A DNA stretch of 64,000 nucleotides from Sarcocystis neurona (lineage: Eukaryota > Apicomplexa > Conoidasida > Eucoccidiorida > Sarcocystidae), in assembly GCA_000727475.1 (NCBI GenBank), contig KL647313.1, forward strand, positions 601,665 to 665,664, in the 5' to 3' direction. The position numbers and the translations under genes are program-made. The notes beneath the pieces were generated by a model, which was not told where the DNA came from, did no database searches, and was given only the letters and a program-made list of their open reading frames with translations. Position 1 is the first letter of the stretch. Every line of letters begins with the position of its first letter. This document shows, piece after piece, positions 43,901-57,800 of the stretch.

Positions 43901-45826
43901 GTGTCATTCTATTTGGCAAGAGTGCGTTTCCGTTGTTTTGACGTGGGAGTTGTGTGTGTATGCCCGTGGAGGTGACCGCAGCGTACGTATTCTCCTCCTG
44001 CGGCCCGAGGAAGAACTCGAGAGAGAATTTAAAGACGGGAAACACTAAAACCTCCACATCAGGAAAATAGTGCAGCGCCCCATAGACGTAGATGTATATG
44101 TGTACATCCGAGCTCCACGTTGTCGGGAATTATGCATGTGTGCTTGAAAGAAGGGGAGTATGTGCGAGTTCGGGAGGTACGTGAAAGGGAGGCCGTAGGT
44201 GAGGAGGAGGAGGAGGAGAAGCCCTACTCCGCAGGACTATACCAACTTTGGTCTTCTGCAGCCATGTGTAACGTCTTTTTCCTGAGTAAATGTTCCCTCA
44301 TGATGTACGTACGGTTCGCACTGGAACCTCCAAGGTGCTTCGTCTTTCCGTGATTGCAACAACAAGGGGTAGGGCCCCTGCGACTCTTGTTTCTGTTCAT
44401 TTTCGTGAATGACGTCGGAGGCTGGAGCGATTGCTTTGGTAGTTTCTGGCACGAATCTTGCAGTAACCACGTAGCATACCTCAAGATAAGTGCCGTAGTT
44501 GCACCAGCGCCACATCTATTCTCTCACTCAAGAAAGTGGCGAGAAATGCATACGATTGCAGACAGACACTTTAAACACTGCATACAACCGTGTTAACAGT
44601 TATGCACAGGTCTCGTGGATGATTTACGTCCTCGATTTCGTGCCACGTACTACCGAGGGAAAACTCACACTTCTAGGTGGACGGACTGTATCATACACCG
44701 CAAGTGGTCGAAGGCACCTTGCGTTTCTGTGGTGAAAAGTCACTTATTGCCGTGTCTGCATTTTTCTCAATCTTTTTGCCTTTGAGGTCTCCCATCACTT
44801 TTGTTGACCCTCCCCTACTGCTGCTCCAAGCCTGTCTCTCTACCGGCTTTCTGGTACCGGTCTGCGCGTTGTCCCTTGCTTGATGCGCTAGGTCGCTAGC
44901 TTTCTACTGTGCGTCCCTTCCGCACATTTGCGACTGAACAACTTCCATCTTGTAATATTCCCTTCTTCTGCGTTTGTCATTCTGCTTTGCTGACTTTTTT
45001 TTCGCTGTATTTGTTGCGGAAGGCGGGGGACCGTGCCTCAACGCTTCGAATATTGTCTTATGCGTAGACATCACACAAGCAATGCTTTTCTTTCCGGATC
45101 ACGCAAACGCAGATTCTTCACACCAAAGACATCGCCGACTTTATACGACTAGGATTTATTTGTGATTGCGTAGCTCCTAAAGTCTGCCACGTATGTGTAA
45201 ATGTACATATTTATACAAGTGGACATTATCATATGGCTCATTGTGTAGCAACCTCCTTCTCCCCTCAGCCTACGTGTATACTTCTCCACATAATTCCTTT
45301 CAGAACGCATCCGTTTTCGTAGAAGTGAAACGGCGTGTTGGTTGCACAGATCTGACCGTCTTCTAAGCGTACACCAACACATGTATTCGCCCTTCCCACG
45401 TTCCACTTGTATATATATATATATATGTATATATATGTGCGCCTGGGTCTTCCCTTGCCTCTTCTTCTTCTGTTGCATCCTCTCCTCCTCGCAGCTCCGA
45501 GGGTCTTCCAACGTCCCAGTTTCTTCCTTTGAAGCGTCTCCTTTTTCTCTTTCTTGCTTGCCCCCCCGTTTCTCCTGCAAGCTCCAAGACAGACAATGTG
45601 GATATACGTATGTACGCCTTCTCGCGTGCAAGTGTGTGGGGAAGGAGAGGAGCACAGCAGTTTTTTTCCCCGCTTCAATGTTATTCATGTCTGCATCCTT
45701 GGACAGTCTCGCTGACATACCCCGGCAGCAGCAGGACTCTGCGTACGTGCTGCGGCATCAACACAGGACACCTCTGCAACAATCACAGCGGCAGCAGCTG
45801 AAAAAAGAAGAAGCGAGGGGGTCAAG
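40938..45826. other. Repeat-poor stretch with isolated exon candidates
   Basis: No gene could be assembled. Possible coding pieces: 42436-42546 plus (LSEIYANNKGHSQQKKEYFT onward, 36 codons), an overlapping frame 42320-42742 plus, 43115-43312 plus (after acceptor ttttttgaacag; starts AASLTKPSILSDVFWVLL, ends at a stop) and 44237-44515 minus (ends ...VTHGCRRPKLV). None shows a known motif. Short GT/TA runs occur at 40.95, 41.6 and 45.4 kb. Confidence 0.45.
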
Positions 45827-47905
45827 ATGGAAGCGGCCGATACTCCTGCGCTGCGGCGTCAGTCGGCGGCGCCTGATGGACAGACGTACAGCACAGACCC
45901 GCTGACTTCTCACGCATATCTCTGCGATCACGGCAGCAACAGCAGCAGCGATAGCAGCAGCAGCAGCAGCAAGGAAAAAGGCAGCTGCAACAGCGGCAGC
46001 AGCAAGGAAGAAAGCAGTTGCAACAGCAACAACAGCGATAGCAGCAGCAGCAAGGAGACAAGCAGCTGCAACAGAGACAACAGCGACAGCACCGGCAGCA
46101 ATAGCAGCAGGGGCAACAATGAAGAAAGCAGCTGCAACAGCGGCGGCAGCAACAGCAGCAGCAACAGCGATAGTAGCAGCAGCAGCAGCCTCAGGAGCAA
46201 CGGCAGGAGTGGCGACAGTGGCAGCAGCAGAACCGACGGCGGGAGCAATAGGAGAAGCAAGAGCAACACACGCAGTAGCAGCAGCAGGAGCAGGAGCAAC
46301 GTGACTACCGGGGACGTCAGCAGGAGCAGGAGCAGGAGCGCGAGCCGAAGCGCAAGCAGGAGGAGCCGCAGCAGCAGAAAGATGAGGAGGAGAGAGGGCC
46401 GCAGCCGCAGCACGAGCAGGCCGGGAAGCGCAAATACCGTTCCGAGCAGGAGCAGCAACAGCAGTCACTACAGCTGCAGCACCACCGGGGGCAGCAACAG
46501 CAGCAGCAGCAACAGCAGCAGCAGCGACAGCAACTGGGAGACCCGCGGGAGAAGAAGCAGCCGCGGCCGGTCGCTGCGTCGTCGTCACAAGAGCCGCCAA
46601 CCACCTGCAGCAGGGACCGAAGAAGAAGCAGCAGCAGCAGCCCCACCACCTGTAGAAGATGCGCACGCGTGCGCTTCAGCGGGCGACAGAATGAAGAAAC
46701 GCGGAGCTGCTGTTGCTGCTGAAAAAAGAGAAGGAAAAGCGGTGGAGCAGCAGCAGCAAGTGGAAGAGAAGGTGGACGCTGCTGGTGGGGAAGAGGAGGA
46801 GCAGGCGCAGCAGCACGTAGAAGAAGCGACAGCAGAAGGAGAAGCCACAACAGCAGGAAAAAAGGAAAATGCAACAGCAGCAGCATCAGTCGGGGAAGGA
46901 GGACAGAGACCGGCAGCAGAGGCGGGCGGAGGAAGGGAAAATACGACTGAAGAAAGACCCGGTGGCGCATGGCCAACTCTTCAGGGCACCGCAGCACGTG
47001 CTGCTGCTGCTGTTGCTGCTGCGGGTTATTCTTCTGCAGCTGCTGTTCTACGGAGACGCGGCCGCGTACGAAGCAGCAGCAAGAGCAGCAGCGCGCGCGT
47101 GTTCACGCCGAATATTCGAAGTTGCATTGCTGCTGCTGCTGTTACTTTGCCAGCTGGCGCTGCGTCTCTAGCAGCAGCCGTGGAAGGCGTAGAGACGACG
47201 GATAGATACTGCGAGGCAGGGTCTGCAGGAGGAGCAGCCGCGGCAGTACCTGCGGCTGCTGCCCAGAGCAGCAGCGCATCCAGGGACACTGAAACAGCAG
47301 GAGCATCAGCAGGGGCGGAAGGAGCAGCCGGATCAAGTGGACAAGTTATTCTGCATGTGGGAGAGGAGGAGAAGAGACAGGGAGCTGGTGAAGACCCGAG
47401 AAATTCTTGTGCCGGCTCTATTTCTTCTGCTGCTGCTGCAGCGCAGGAGACAAACAGTGCGCGCATGCAAGTTTCCGCAGAAACCTACAAACGTCTAAAA
47501 TGTTACAGAGAAAAAGAAGAAGAAAACAGCAGCAGCAGCGACAAGGGCACGTGGCCAGAAGCAAGGAGACCTGTTTCTGCTGCTGATAAAGGTCGTGGGG
47601 AACCGGCAGCAGCTGCCGCTCATGTTGCTGCTGCAGCTGGTGCTGCTGCTGTTGCTGCTGCGACTGCTTTTCCTTCCGTTCCTCACGCGTTTCCTCGTCC
47701 TGGTGCTGCTGCTTCCGCTGCCGGAGAGCGGGAGAGAGCCAACGTGCAAGCAGCAGAAACAGAAGCCGAGGAAGACAGCGACAGGGAAGAAGACGTGTTG
47801 CCGGGAGATACTGCAGCAGCAGCTGCTGCAGCGCTCGAACAGCCCCGTCGTCTGCAGTGGAAGCAGCACTTCAATCATCAACCGCTCAGGCTGCCTTTCT
47901 ACAAA
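45827..47905 (+). CDS. RPC4: RPC4 exon 1 (N-terminal, low complexity)
   Basis: An open frame from ATG 45827 ends TTCTACAAA|gtaact, phase 0. AGC-rich DNA gives Ser/Asn-rich protein at 45930-46560, then Glu/Ala-rich, then ARVFTPNIRS and Ala-rich segments. A competing frame between about 46290 and 46690 is Gln/Glu-rich and looks equally protein-like, so an intron or frame change inside this exon cannot be excluded. Confidence 0.6.
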
Positions 47906-50900
47906 GTAACTTTCTCCTCCTCCGCAGGAACCTTTTCGTCTTTACCTATCGATATATACATATATATACGTGTACATATATATACGTGTACATATATATA
48001 TATATGTATATATGTATATAGGTGCATCTGTATTGACATACGTACGTACGCGTACACATGTATTTATTTTTTCCCTTCTGTCCTATTTTCTCACATATAT
48101 ACATGTATATGTGTAGAGGTGGGTAGTTGACTTCTTCGTTTCTAGGTGGATATATATCAGTGTAGAACTGGCGTTTCTTCATCCTCTGTCTCGGAGTCTG
48201 CGTCTACACAGCAGTATGTGTCCCCTTCCCTCTTCCTCTGTACTCGCACATCTCTGCTTCGATTCGCATAACTTCCCTTCACCGGAAGTTTATACGCATG
48301 GGTTTCTACTGCGGACACACACATAACCCGTGTACGCATGTACATACATATAGAGAGAGATTGATATGCATGCATTGTTACGTAGAGACTTATAAACTAT
48401 ACATACACACATATACTAGATGTGTAGATAGATAAATAGATAGATATAGGTGCCTGGTTGAGAAATTATTGATAGAAGCGCATATGTGTAGACCAGTGTA
48501 CTTGTTCTTGGGAAACGCAGAAGAAGAGAGGGACACAGAGAGGAGAACCCAAGCAGATGTATCTTCACTAAATGAATCGTAGCTAATGAAGCAGCATCTT
48601 GGCTCCAGCAGTAATATATACGCGTACGTATATAATATCCGAATATTACATGGGTATCTATCTATATTTACATATATATAATCTCACTATATCATATGGA
48701 TATCTATGTATATATATATGCATATATGTATATATATCTGTGTGTATATATATATACGTATATTATCTCTATATAATATGGATGTCTAGGTGTCTATATA
48801 TATACACTGGAATTCGTGCAAGGCGTGAAGTTGGTCATATATATGCATATATGTATGTATGTATGTATGTAGCCTGTGGACAAATCTATCACACATACTT
48901 ACGCAGGTGCATTTGACTATGTATCTGTCTCTATATACATACATATTTACACGTGAATATAAGTATATATATATATGAATAGATACGTAGTCGTAGACAA
49001 CTGCACATGCTGGTGGCTAGATAAAATATGTTAATGAGGAAGAGACAGACGAAGAAAATACATATATATATATATATTTATATTTATACGTGTATATACG
49101 TGTGTGTATACGTATAAATAGATACGTAGTCATAGACAAGTATATGTACTGGTGGGTGGGTGGAAACAATAGAGAAGGAAAATATATATAAACGTGTGTA
49201 TTTTTATTTGTAGGCGTATAGAGGCGCAGAGGTATGGAAGGATGAGATATAGAGGAAGAATATATGTACGAAGCAAAGGGGACAAGTATGTGGTGTGCGT
49301 ATGTGTGTGAGACACAGGAAGAGAGACAGACAGAGAGATAAAAGAAAATAACTCTGTGGTCTGAATAGTGTACGGATAGCTTTTTCCTTTGCTGGGCGTG
49401 CAGCGTGCATGTGTCTGCCTTGTTTTTGCAGTGTACGTACACCTGAGTGTGTGGCTGGCTTGCGGTGAGTCGCTGCTGCAGCGGAAAGGGAAACGCGAGA
49501 GCGTTGCTGCTGCGTTAGAGGAGGTGGAATCGTCCGCGTTCTTCCACGAGAATTTTCAACTTCTGGCGAGTCAGCGGAGCGGCGCGGAGGAGGACCACCT
49601 TTCTGTCTCCTGTGCTGCTGCTCCTGCGGCTGCTGGTGGGCAGGAGAGCAGCAGCAGCGTGTCGTCGCTACGTGGGGGGGGACGTGCCTTTGAATCCACT
49701 GTACGTACGCCGCAGCAGCTCCGCGTCAAAACGGAAGCAGCTGCTGCTCCTCCCGCTTCTTTTTCTTCTTCAGCTGGTGCCGCTGCTGCTGCTGCTGGTT
49801 CTGCGGGGACGCTGTCTGCTGCGGCACGACTCGACGCGGCTGCTGCTGCTTCTTTGACAGCGGAGAAGAAGGCTGCTGCTGCTGTGGACGGCACTGCTGC
49901 TGCTGCAGCTGCTGCTTCTTCTCCACACGTGACCGCTGCTACCGCTGCTGCTGCTGGTACAAGGACAGCAGGCAGCGGTGCTGCGGCCGCTGTGCTAGAA
50001 GGCTGCGATTCGTTTGTGCTGCTGCAGCTCCCGCGGTGTCTGCCTCCTCTAGACAACGAGGCGATGATGCGTCGCTACTTGCTGCAGCAACAGCAGCAGG
50101 CAGAGCAGCAGGAGCAGCAGCAGTCTCAGGGGAGAAGACGAGGCTCTTCTCAAACCAGCGGCGGCAGCAGCGGAAGCAGGGGAGCAGAAGGAGGAGCAGG
50201 GGCAGTGTTCTCCTCTTCGTTGCCCTCTGCTGCAGGCAGCAACAAAAAAGAAGCGTCCCGTGGGCATCACCGCGGAGCTTCAAGCCGAAAAACAGCTGCC
50301 GCTGCTGCTGCTACATCTAGCAATCCTGCTGCTGCTGCTGCGTGGGGGGGAGGGGGAGGAGGGCTCTTCTTTGCGCCGGGACTTTTCGCCCAGCAACGGG
50401 TGTCCAGCAGCAACGCCGACAGCCTCTCCCATCACTCCATAAAACCGTCGTGTCTCGAAGAGCTCCCCGAGGGAGCCTTGGGGAAGCTGCTCGTCCACAA
50501 AAGTGGCAAGGTGGTCTGGCGCATCACCAGCAACAGCAACAACAGCAACAGCAGCAACACCAGCAGCAGCAGTTGCAAGAGCAGCGGGGAGAGAGATACG
50601 AGTGAAGGAAGCGAAGGGGAGTACTACTTTCGTGTGGAAAGAGGTTGCAGCTGCAATTTCAGTCAGGACTGCGCCGTGCTGCTGGGAGATAAGGAAAAAG
50701 AGTTCGTGCTGCTCGGTAAGAATTGCCACGCCGGCGCGCGTCCGCGGGGGGGGCCTTTCTCTCTGCATCCTCCATGTGTTCTTCCTTCGTCTTTTTGTCT
50801 CGCTCGCTGTGTCTCTCTGTCTCTGTTTCTGTGTCCCCTTATTCGCTTTTCTTTTGCTCTGCATGCGTATAATCTTCTTCTCACGGAACGTGGCGCTGTA

Positions 50901-51805
50901 GACATGCCCTACCGGCGTGGGCTGAAAGACTCGCTCAACTTTCACGTGTGTTACCTCAGGAGAGGTGTAAGCTGCCTGCATCATATAATTCATCTACGCG
51001 CAGGTATTTGTATAACACACAAAAGCAATTCATAAGATGTGAATAAGATGTGAATACATTTATTTATACAGCAAAAGAGAGACAAAGAAAAAAGCTACAC
51101 ACATAATTATATATATATGTATACCAAGAGAGAGAGACACACACACAAAGAGAAAGGCTATATATCTATACATGTAGAATATTGCTGTATAGATGAAAGG
51201 TGAGTAGGTGATCAAGGAAGAAGCTTGGAGGGTTACGCTGGGTTAAGTCATCGCCGAAATCTTCTTTAGTGAGTAGATAACTGTGTCTACTCGTGTCTAC
51301 TTATTTATGTGGGACTATGAACATGCGAAGAAGCTGCCATGAGACGGGGACTTTTCTCGAGAAAAGTGGGAGGGTGTGGACGGGAGGAACATGCAAGCAC
51401 AGATGGGCATATACATTCTTTTGGGAGCGGGTCCTGCTGCTGCTTTTGCTGACTTCTTGCTGGCTCTCTTGAAATTTCTTCCGCATGCGTCTCTCGTGAG
51501 GCGTGGCTGCCCACGGCGAGGGGGGGCAGCTGCTTCCGGTGCTGCTGTCTCCCCGTCTCTGTGGGTGTGTCTGCGTGTCTCCTGCGTGTTTTTGCGCGGT
51601 CTCTGCGTCTCCCCGTCTCCGGCGCTTGGAGGGGGGGACAAAACGCCTTCTCCTTCGTCTGTGAGCTGCTGCTGCGGCGGGGATTTCTTCTGCAGGAAGT
51701 TGCTCCCGTCGGTTCGTCGTCGCGCCACACATTCCCCGTCTGCTTCGGGCGGCAGTGGGCGACGCTGCTGCCGCACAGCCCCTGCCGCGTGCCGGCTACT
51801 GGTGA
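45827..51805 (+). CDS. RPC4: RNA polymerase III subunit RPC4 (RPC53), three exons
   Basis: RPC4 is a TFIIF-like Pol III subunit that pairs with RPC5 (Rpc37) and acts in initiation and termination in the nucleus. Exons: 45827?-47905, 49482-50715, 51696-51805. The short FTPNI motif of the RPC4 N-terminus is at about 47100. Exon 2 carries FVLLQLPRCLPP, LEELPEGALGKLLVHKSGKV and a CSCNFSQDCAVLLG segment; exon 3 carries FVVAPHIPRLL and the stop. This is the order of the conserved C-terminal RPC4 block. The N-terminal half is mostly Ser, Ala, Gln and Glu runs, which makes the protein much longer than typical. The start ATG and the junction of exons 1 and 2 (phase 0 on both sides) are inferred. Confidence 0.85.
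47906..49481 (+). repeat. AT/GT microsatellite intron of RPC4
   Basis: Mostly TATATA, TATG and GTGTATA runs with short unique stretches near 48.1-48.3 and 49.2-49.4 kb. No exon candidate was recognised. Confidence 0.6.
49482..50715 (+). CDS. RPC4: RPC4 exon 2 (conserved C-terminal domain)
   Basis: Acceptor cgctgctgcag|CGGAAA (phase 0), donor CTGCTCG|gtaaga (phase 1). After RKGKRESVAAALEEVE come Ala and Gln runs, FVLLQLPRCLPPLD, a Gly/Ser linker, SIKPSCLEELPEGALGKLLV, HKSGKVVWRI, an Asn/Ser run, then EYYFRVERGCSCNFSQDC. An alternative acceptor at 49431 has the wrong phase for exon 1. Confidence 0.9.
51696..51805 (+). CDS. RPC4: RPC4 exon 3 (C-terminus)
   Basis: Acceptor ggatttcttctgcag|GA completes the Gly of LLG. 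The 35 residues start SCSRRFVVAPHIPRLLRAAV and end PLPRAGYW with TGA at 51803-51805. The family ends with LGxVxxKLVxxPDFxxLL, which this matches. A longer frame in another phase is a shadow. Confidence 0.9.
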
Positions 51806-54800
51806 CGAGGACCTCTTCTTCGAAGTGAAGGAAAAACGTCTTTTCAGCAGCAGACGTCTTCTCCTTTGACTTTCGAGTATCCGCGTCACTGCATCTGAAA
51901 AGAAGAAGCCGACAAAACAAGAGAGACAGAGAAAGGAAGGGAAGCACAGAGAAAAAGGGAAGAAAAAAGAAGGGGAACACCCAGAAAGAGACCGTTCAGA
52001 GAAAAGGGGGGAAATAGCGAGGGGAAAAGGAAGACAGAGAAAGGGCGAGAGAAAAAGGAGGACGGGAGGGGAGGGGACACAAATTTGGGACACGCAGTGG
52101 GCGGAAAAGCTGCGTCCCACTCTCACACATACACATACAGAAAATCAAGAATACCACCACATCTGATGATTTCATACATATCTGCATGTGAACATATATA
52201 TATGCGTATATAGGTGGGAACGCATGCATATACATACACGGATACCTGTGTGAAGACATATATATATACGTGTGTGGATATATACATACATACATACATA
52301 TATATATATATATAGACAGATAGACATACGTGTGTCAGTTTACATATATACACATTTCTGAAGAAATATATATGCATCTACATATATATATGTGTGTATA
52401 GGTGAGAATATATGCATATACATATATGGATACATGTGTGAAGATAAATATATATATATATAAATTCATATATATGTATGTGTGTATATTTATATGTGTG
52501 TGAGGCTGTACATGAATGGAAGTGCGTGTCTATCTGTCTTTTATAAGTGCGTGTGGATGAATGTATAACACGAATATATGCGTAGACGCGTATCTCTGTG
52601 TGTGTATATGTATATATGGAAGAAGAAGAGAAAGTACAAACACGTTCATATGTACGTATATATGTAGAACTAGAGAGAAAAGGAGAAGAATCTCGTAGAA
52701 GCATCAACGACTTCTCTCTCTGTCTCTATCGAGAGGAGCAGCAACAGCAATACCGATGTCTAATATTTGTGTTTTTGCCTCGCCCGTGCCGGTGGGTACA
52801 CACCCTGGCATTCCTCCCAAGAACATACGTATATATATATACGAGGAGAGAGATAGGAAGAAAAAGAGAGAGTGATGCAGCAAGGGAGAGAAAAGGAGAG
52901 AAAGGAGTACACGTATATATCAAAGAAAGAAAGGCAGAGAAAAGGAGAGAAAAGAATTTATGTATATGCAAAGAAAGGCAGAGAAAAGGAGAGAAAAGAA
53001 TTTATGTATATGTCAAAGAAAGGCAGGGAAAAGGAGAGAAAAGAATATACGTCTGTATCAAAGAAAGAAAGGGAAATAAGGAGAGAAAAGAATATACGTG
53101 TGTCTGTATTGAGGAAGAGAAAGAGAAAGAAGAGGAATATTGTGGAGACGAAAGCAGAATTTTTCGTGGCAGGAAGAAACGTCTTTTTGTGGAGAAGTGA
53201 AGAAGAGTGCCGCGCCGCAGAAAAACAACTTCGCGCGCGACTCGGCGGGCAGGGAGGCGGGGGACAGAGAGAGCTGCCGCTGCACAGGCGGGGAGAAGTG
53301 GGCAGGAAAAGTGGAGAACAAGAAGGAGATGAAAAAGAAGAAGAGGAAGATGAAAAAGAAGAAGAAAGGAAGAAGAAGAAGAAGAAACGTGAAGAAACGA
53401 GAAAAGAAGAAGGCAGAGAAAATCAGAAAGAGACACACAACAAAAAAGAAGCAGGTGCAGGAGACCGACTCTACAAAGTGGCCATGTGTGCCATAGATTA
53501 CTCCTATATATATATACGTCTCTGCATACATACGTATATAATATCTGTGTGTCGATATGTGTGTGTATATATATATATGTATTTATCTATCTATCTATCT
53601 GTATATGTATGTATATGCAGAGAGAGAGAAACGTGTAGCGATTAAGGTACATATATATTAATAGATGTATATTATATATATGCATATCTATTTATACATA
53701 CATATATAACTTCTGTGTATCTATATGTGTATATATACATATATGTATACATATTTATCTCTATATATTTACACAGAGAGAGAGGGACATGTAGACACTG
53801 ATAAATATAGAGATAGATAGGTAGATTGATGCGTAGGTAAGTGCCTTTCTTGCTTCTTCTTCTAAATAGAACTCTCCATATATGCAGACAGGTATGGGCG
53901 AGAGGAGAGAAGGAAACGGCGGAGTGCATTTGTATGTGAAGAGCAGACAGAAAGACTTTTTGTTTTCCGGGAAGTTTCTCTTGTGTCTCTGTCTTCGTTT
54001 TCTCCGGTTTTGTCTTTCGACCGGGCTGAAGCGCCGGTGGGGTGCCGCACGTCAACCGTTGCAAAAGAAAAAAAAAGATGAGGAGGACGAGACGGGAGGA
54101 GGCGGGAAGGTGGGAGGGAGGGGCGGCAGTTTCTGCCTGGGAGCGCGGGAAGGCCGTGCATTCGCAGCACAAGTGGAGAAGATGTGGGCGGGACTTTTTG
54201 TATCGCAGACGGCTCCATCACTCGCTCGTTTTTCTGTTTTTGTCGAATGTGTGTGTGCAAGAAGGTGTGAGTTATATAAAGTAGACTCCGCCGAGTTACT
54301 GCGCGACTGCGCCAGAGAGCCAGAAGTAGAGCATCAAAATCAACACGAATATATCTGTGTATGCCTGTGCTACTGGAGTAGGGGGAGAAGAGCTGGCAGA
54401 CACAGGCCAGGGGAAACCTGTGGCGCGTAGGTTCATGCCCCTACTGTATATAATTCTCTCTAGGTTAATATTTGCATATATAGATATAAACGCGTATACT
54501 TAGGTGTCATGACGTACACACATACACTATATATGTATGTGTAAGCCCCCGTACGTACAGATGCCTACGTGCGTGCCTCGTGAAGGATGAGGAGAATTTT
54601 CTGGGGAGTGCTACTTTCCCCATGGAAATTCCACGGGATGACTGTTGCAAGGACGTTGACACGTCGGCGCTGCACTTGCAGCCACAGCCACAAAATTCTC
54701 ACGGATACGAACGACTCTTCTTCCTGAGCCACCTCACATGCGAACACATACACGTACATACGCATGTGTATACATACACATGCCTCTGTCTTTCTCTGCC

Positions 54801-57800
54801 TCTGTCTTTCTCTGCCTCTGTCTTTCTCTCTGTCTTTCCCTGTACATATATATGTATGTAGACAACAGTGTCGTCTTTTCCCTGTTTCTCCCTATATATG
54901 TACATACATATATGCAGATAGACACTTCGCTCCCTTTCTCTCTCTCCACGTGTACAGACGCAGCTCTCTCGTTCTCTCATTTGCTGTTTCTCTGTATCTA
55001 CATACAGACGCGTCTCTCTCTTCCCCTCTTTGTCGCGTTCTCTCTCTCTACATAAATTTACGTGTGTATACAGATCCGTGTCTGAGTCTTTATATGAATG
55101 TATGTCACACTGAATCCTCCGCAAAAAGAATATTACGTCGTCTCACGTGTACACGTCGGAAGACCAAAGCGCTTCCTCTCTGAGTTGCTGCTGCTGTGTA
55201 GTGCACGGGAAGGAACACCTCCTCTAGCGCTGCTCGTGTCTCTGTGTCGCTTCAGCAGTTTCTTCATCCATCTCTATCTTCACACATATACACATGTGCA
55301 CATTGGCAGATAGTAGCCGCAAAGTTGCAGGGCAGCGCACAGTCCACCACCAGTCCGAACAACGTTCGACGAGAAATGTACGTGAAACCGTCGAAGATAC
55401 ACTCGGCCGTGGGGCGCGACAAACTAGGGTAAGAAGAAAGATAAAGGAAAAAGACGCGATCCTGGAGTGGATGCTAAAGAGTAGAGAACGGCGACTCCCC
55501 CCCACCTGCACAGGAGAGGGGAAAACGAAAACAGGTGTAATTTCCCACGCGGGGAAGTCGACGCGAAGCGCTCACACTGAGGCAAAGGGAAAGCAGCAGG
55601 CAACCAAGAAGTCGCAGGCCCCAGCAGCGACACACACTGCAACTGCGCTGCAGATGTAGTCGTGTACCAGCAATGGCCAAGCGCGTACACGGTCTCGAGT
55701 GTAACAGCTTTGTCGATAAAAACAAGTAGAAATATGCGCTCAGATACTCACACACGGGAACACGTGCCTGGACACCGGAACACCACTCACGTGTACGTGT
55801 GTACGTACACAGGCTTAGAGAGGCGGTGCTTGTGTATATACTTGTGTATATATATATATATGTACAGAGAGAGAGAGACAGAGAGCGAGAGAGACAGCAC
55901 TTGTGCGAATGTAGATATGTATAGATACTCACACATAGGTAAGAGAGAGAGAGACAGAACGAGACGGTCACACCGGATATGCGGGTGTTCCCGTGTAAAG
56001 CGTCTGCGGGAGGCATTACACCAGTACACACATGCGCGTGTAGCAGTAAGTGAACGCATATAAGTGAAGACCTCGATATTGCACAGGTCACACGCATGTT
56101 CAGAGACCAGCTCTAGGCGTTTCTCTCTCTCTATATATATCATATGCATAGATAAAGTTTACACAAGTACAGTGTCTGCTGCGCATTCGAGAATATATAT
56201 ATATATATGTATGTATATGCTTCGTAGGAATTTCGTGTACGTGTAGGCATCCTGTGTGCACAAGTGTGTACAAACAGCTGTAGAGTGTCGTCAACGGAGA
56301 GAGACATATGTCTGCTCAGCACCCAGTACATGTCCTAAGCACGTTTTTGCACTGTAATATCCACCTGCGTACAGGTATGAGTGAAGAAGCACCTTGGCGA
56401 CCCTTCGGCCGCATGGAAGAGCTGCGTAGGCGCACATGTTTGTGACACTTTTTTAGGCGCAGTGCGTGAACGTGTGCGGACGGAGACGAGACGTCCGACT
56501 AAATCTGTTTTCACTGAATATGTGTATCTCAGTTCAGCGTTCACGGCAAGACAATACTGGATTGTTCACGCGTATCCTCGCTCCGGGGAAAGTCTGGGTT
56601 CACGTGCTGTCACAAGTGAATCCAAGTAAAAGCACGTCCTTCGTAACACGTCTGTTGGAAAACTTGTACATATATATGTATACATATATGTATATATACA
56701 CTTTTTTTTAGTGCCGTACACGCTTACGCGTCTGCGGCAAAACACAAGGCAGGCGATAAACCGCCCGTGCACACACACACGCACCTGTATAATACACACA
56801 TATGCGTTCACTTACAAAAGTCGCACCTATATATACCCAGAGCTGCTCACTCTTCACTATTGCATAAAAATTATAGCGCAGTCAAACGCAGAAAAAATAT
56901 CCCACAGAGACGCCTGGGCGCACGGCTGTCTTCACCGGCAACAGGTGTGCGTGTTACAAAGAGAATGCTTGAAGAGAAGCACGGGCAGTTGCGTCTCCTC
57001 ACTGCTTAATTACTCTCCCATTTGCCGGGTTCTCAACTTTTTGTAGGTTCCCTCGCGCGTTTGACGGCGGGGCTTGCGTCTTCTCCTTATGATTTTCCGC
57101 CGTACCCCATCTCTTTTGTAGGGAGAAACGACGGAGAACAAAGGTGCCGATGTATTTCCGGTGTACGTACACCCAAAGTACGTTCCGCGGATCTGAAGTA
57201 AGGTGCCCCTTGATGTGCTTCGAAAGCGTGCGCAGGTCGAGGCAAGTTTTATTACGGCAAGTGGTTCGATTTGCGTGTACGTACACCCGGAGCAGACTGC
57301 GGCAGTCAAGTGTACCTCGAGTGTACGTACAGCAGAACTTATTGTTTGTTCCCGGCGACACGTCTCGGCAACCTGTACAAAGTGTGTTGCTTTTTCGTGG
57401 AGCTGCAGGGGTGTTCCCTCAAGGTGTACGTACACCCCAGAACGGCACGGACATCGAGCAACGGATACATTTGTCGCGGTGTACATACACAGCGAAAACA
57501 ACGGCTGTCCGTGGGGCTCACGCCTACCTCTCGAAGGACTCTTTCAAGAGCCCCTTTACGTAAATCGGCAGTGCACTATCAAACCAGAAGGTGTAGCCGC
57601 AGGTCCAGTGTATAGACACCCCACGTGCCGTGATGCAGGTTCCACATCTACACAGACACGCAGGCCCGATAAGCGGCCGTGCTCTTTTAATGATGACGAG
57701 GTGTACGTACACCAGAGCGTAAGTGCAGGAAACAGCGAGACATACGCAGAAGAAAAAGTGTTCTCCCGCGTAGTGGTGGCACACACGACTGCGAAGCCGG

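Noticed and set aside
46119..46666. Poly-Ala and poly-Leu frames opposite RPC4 exon 1
   Set aside because: They are CAG-tract shadows with no conserved residues.
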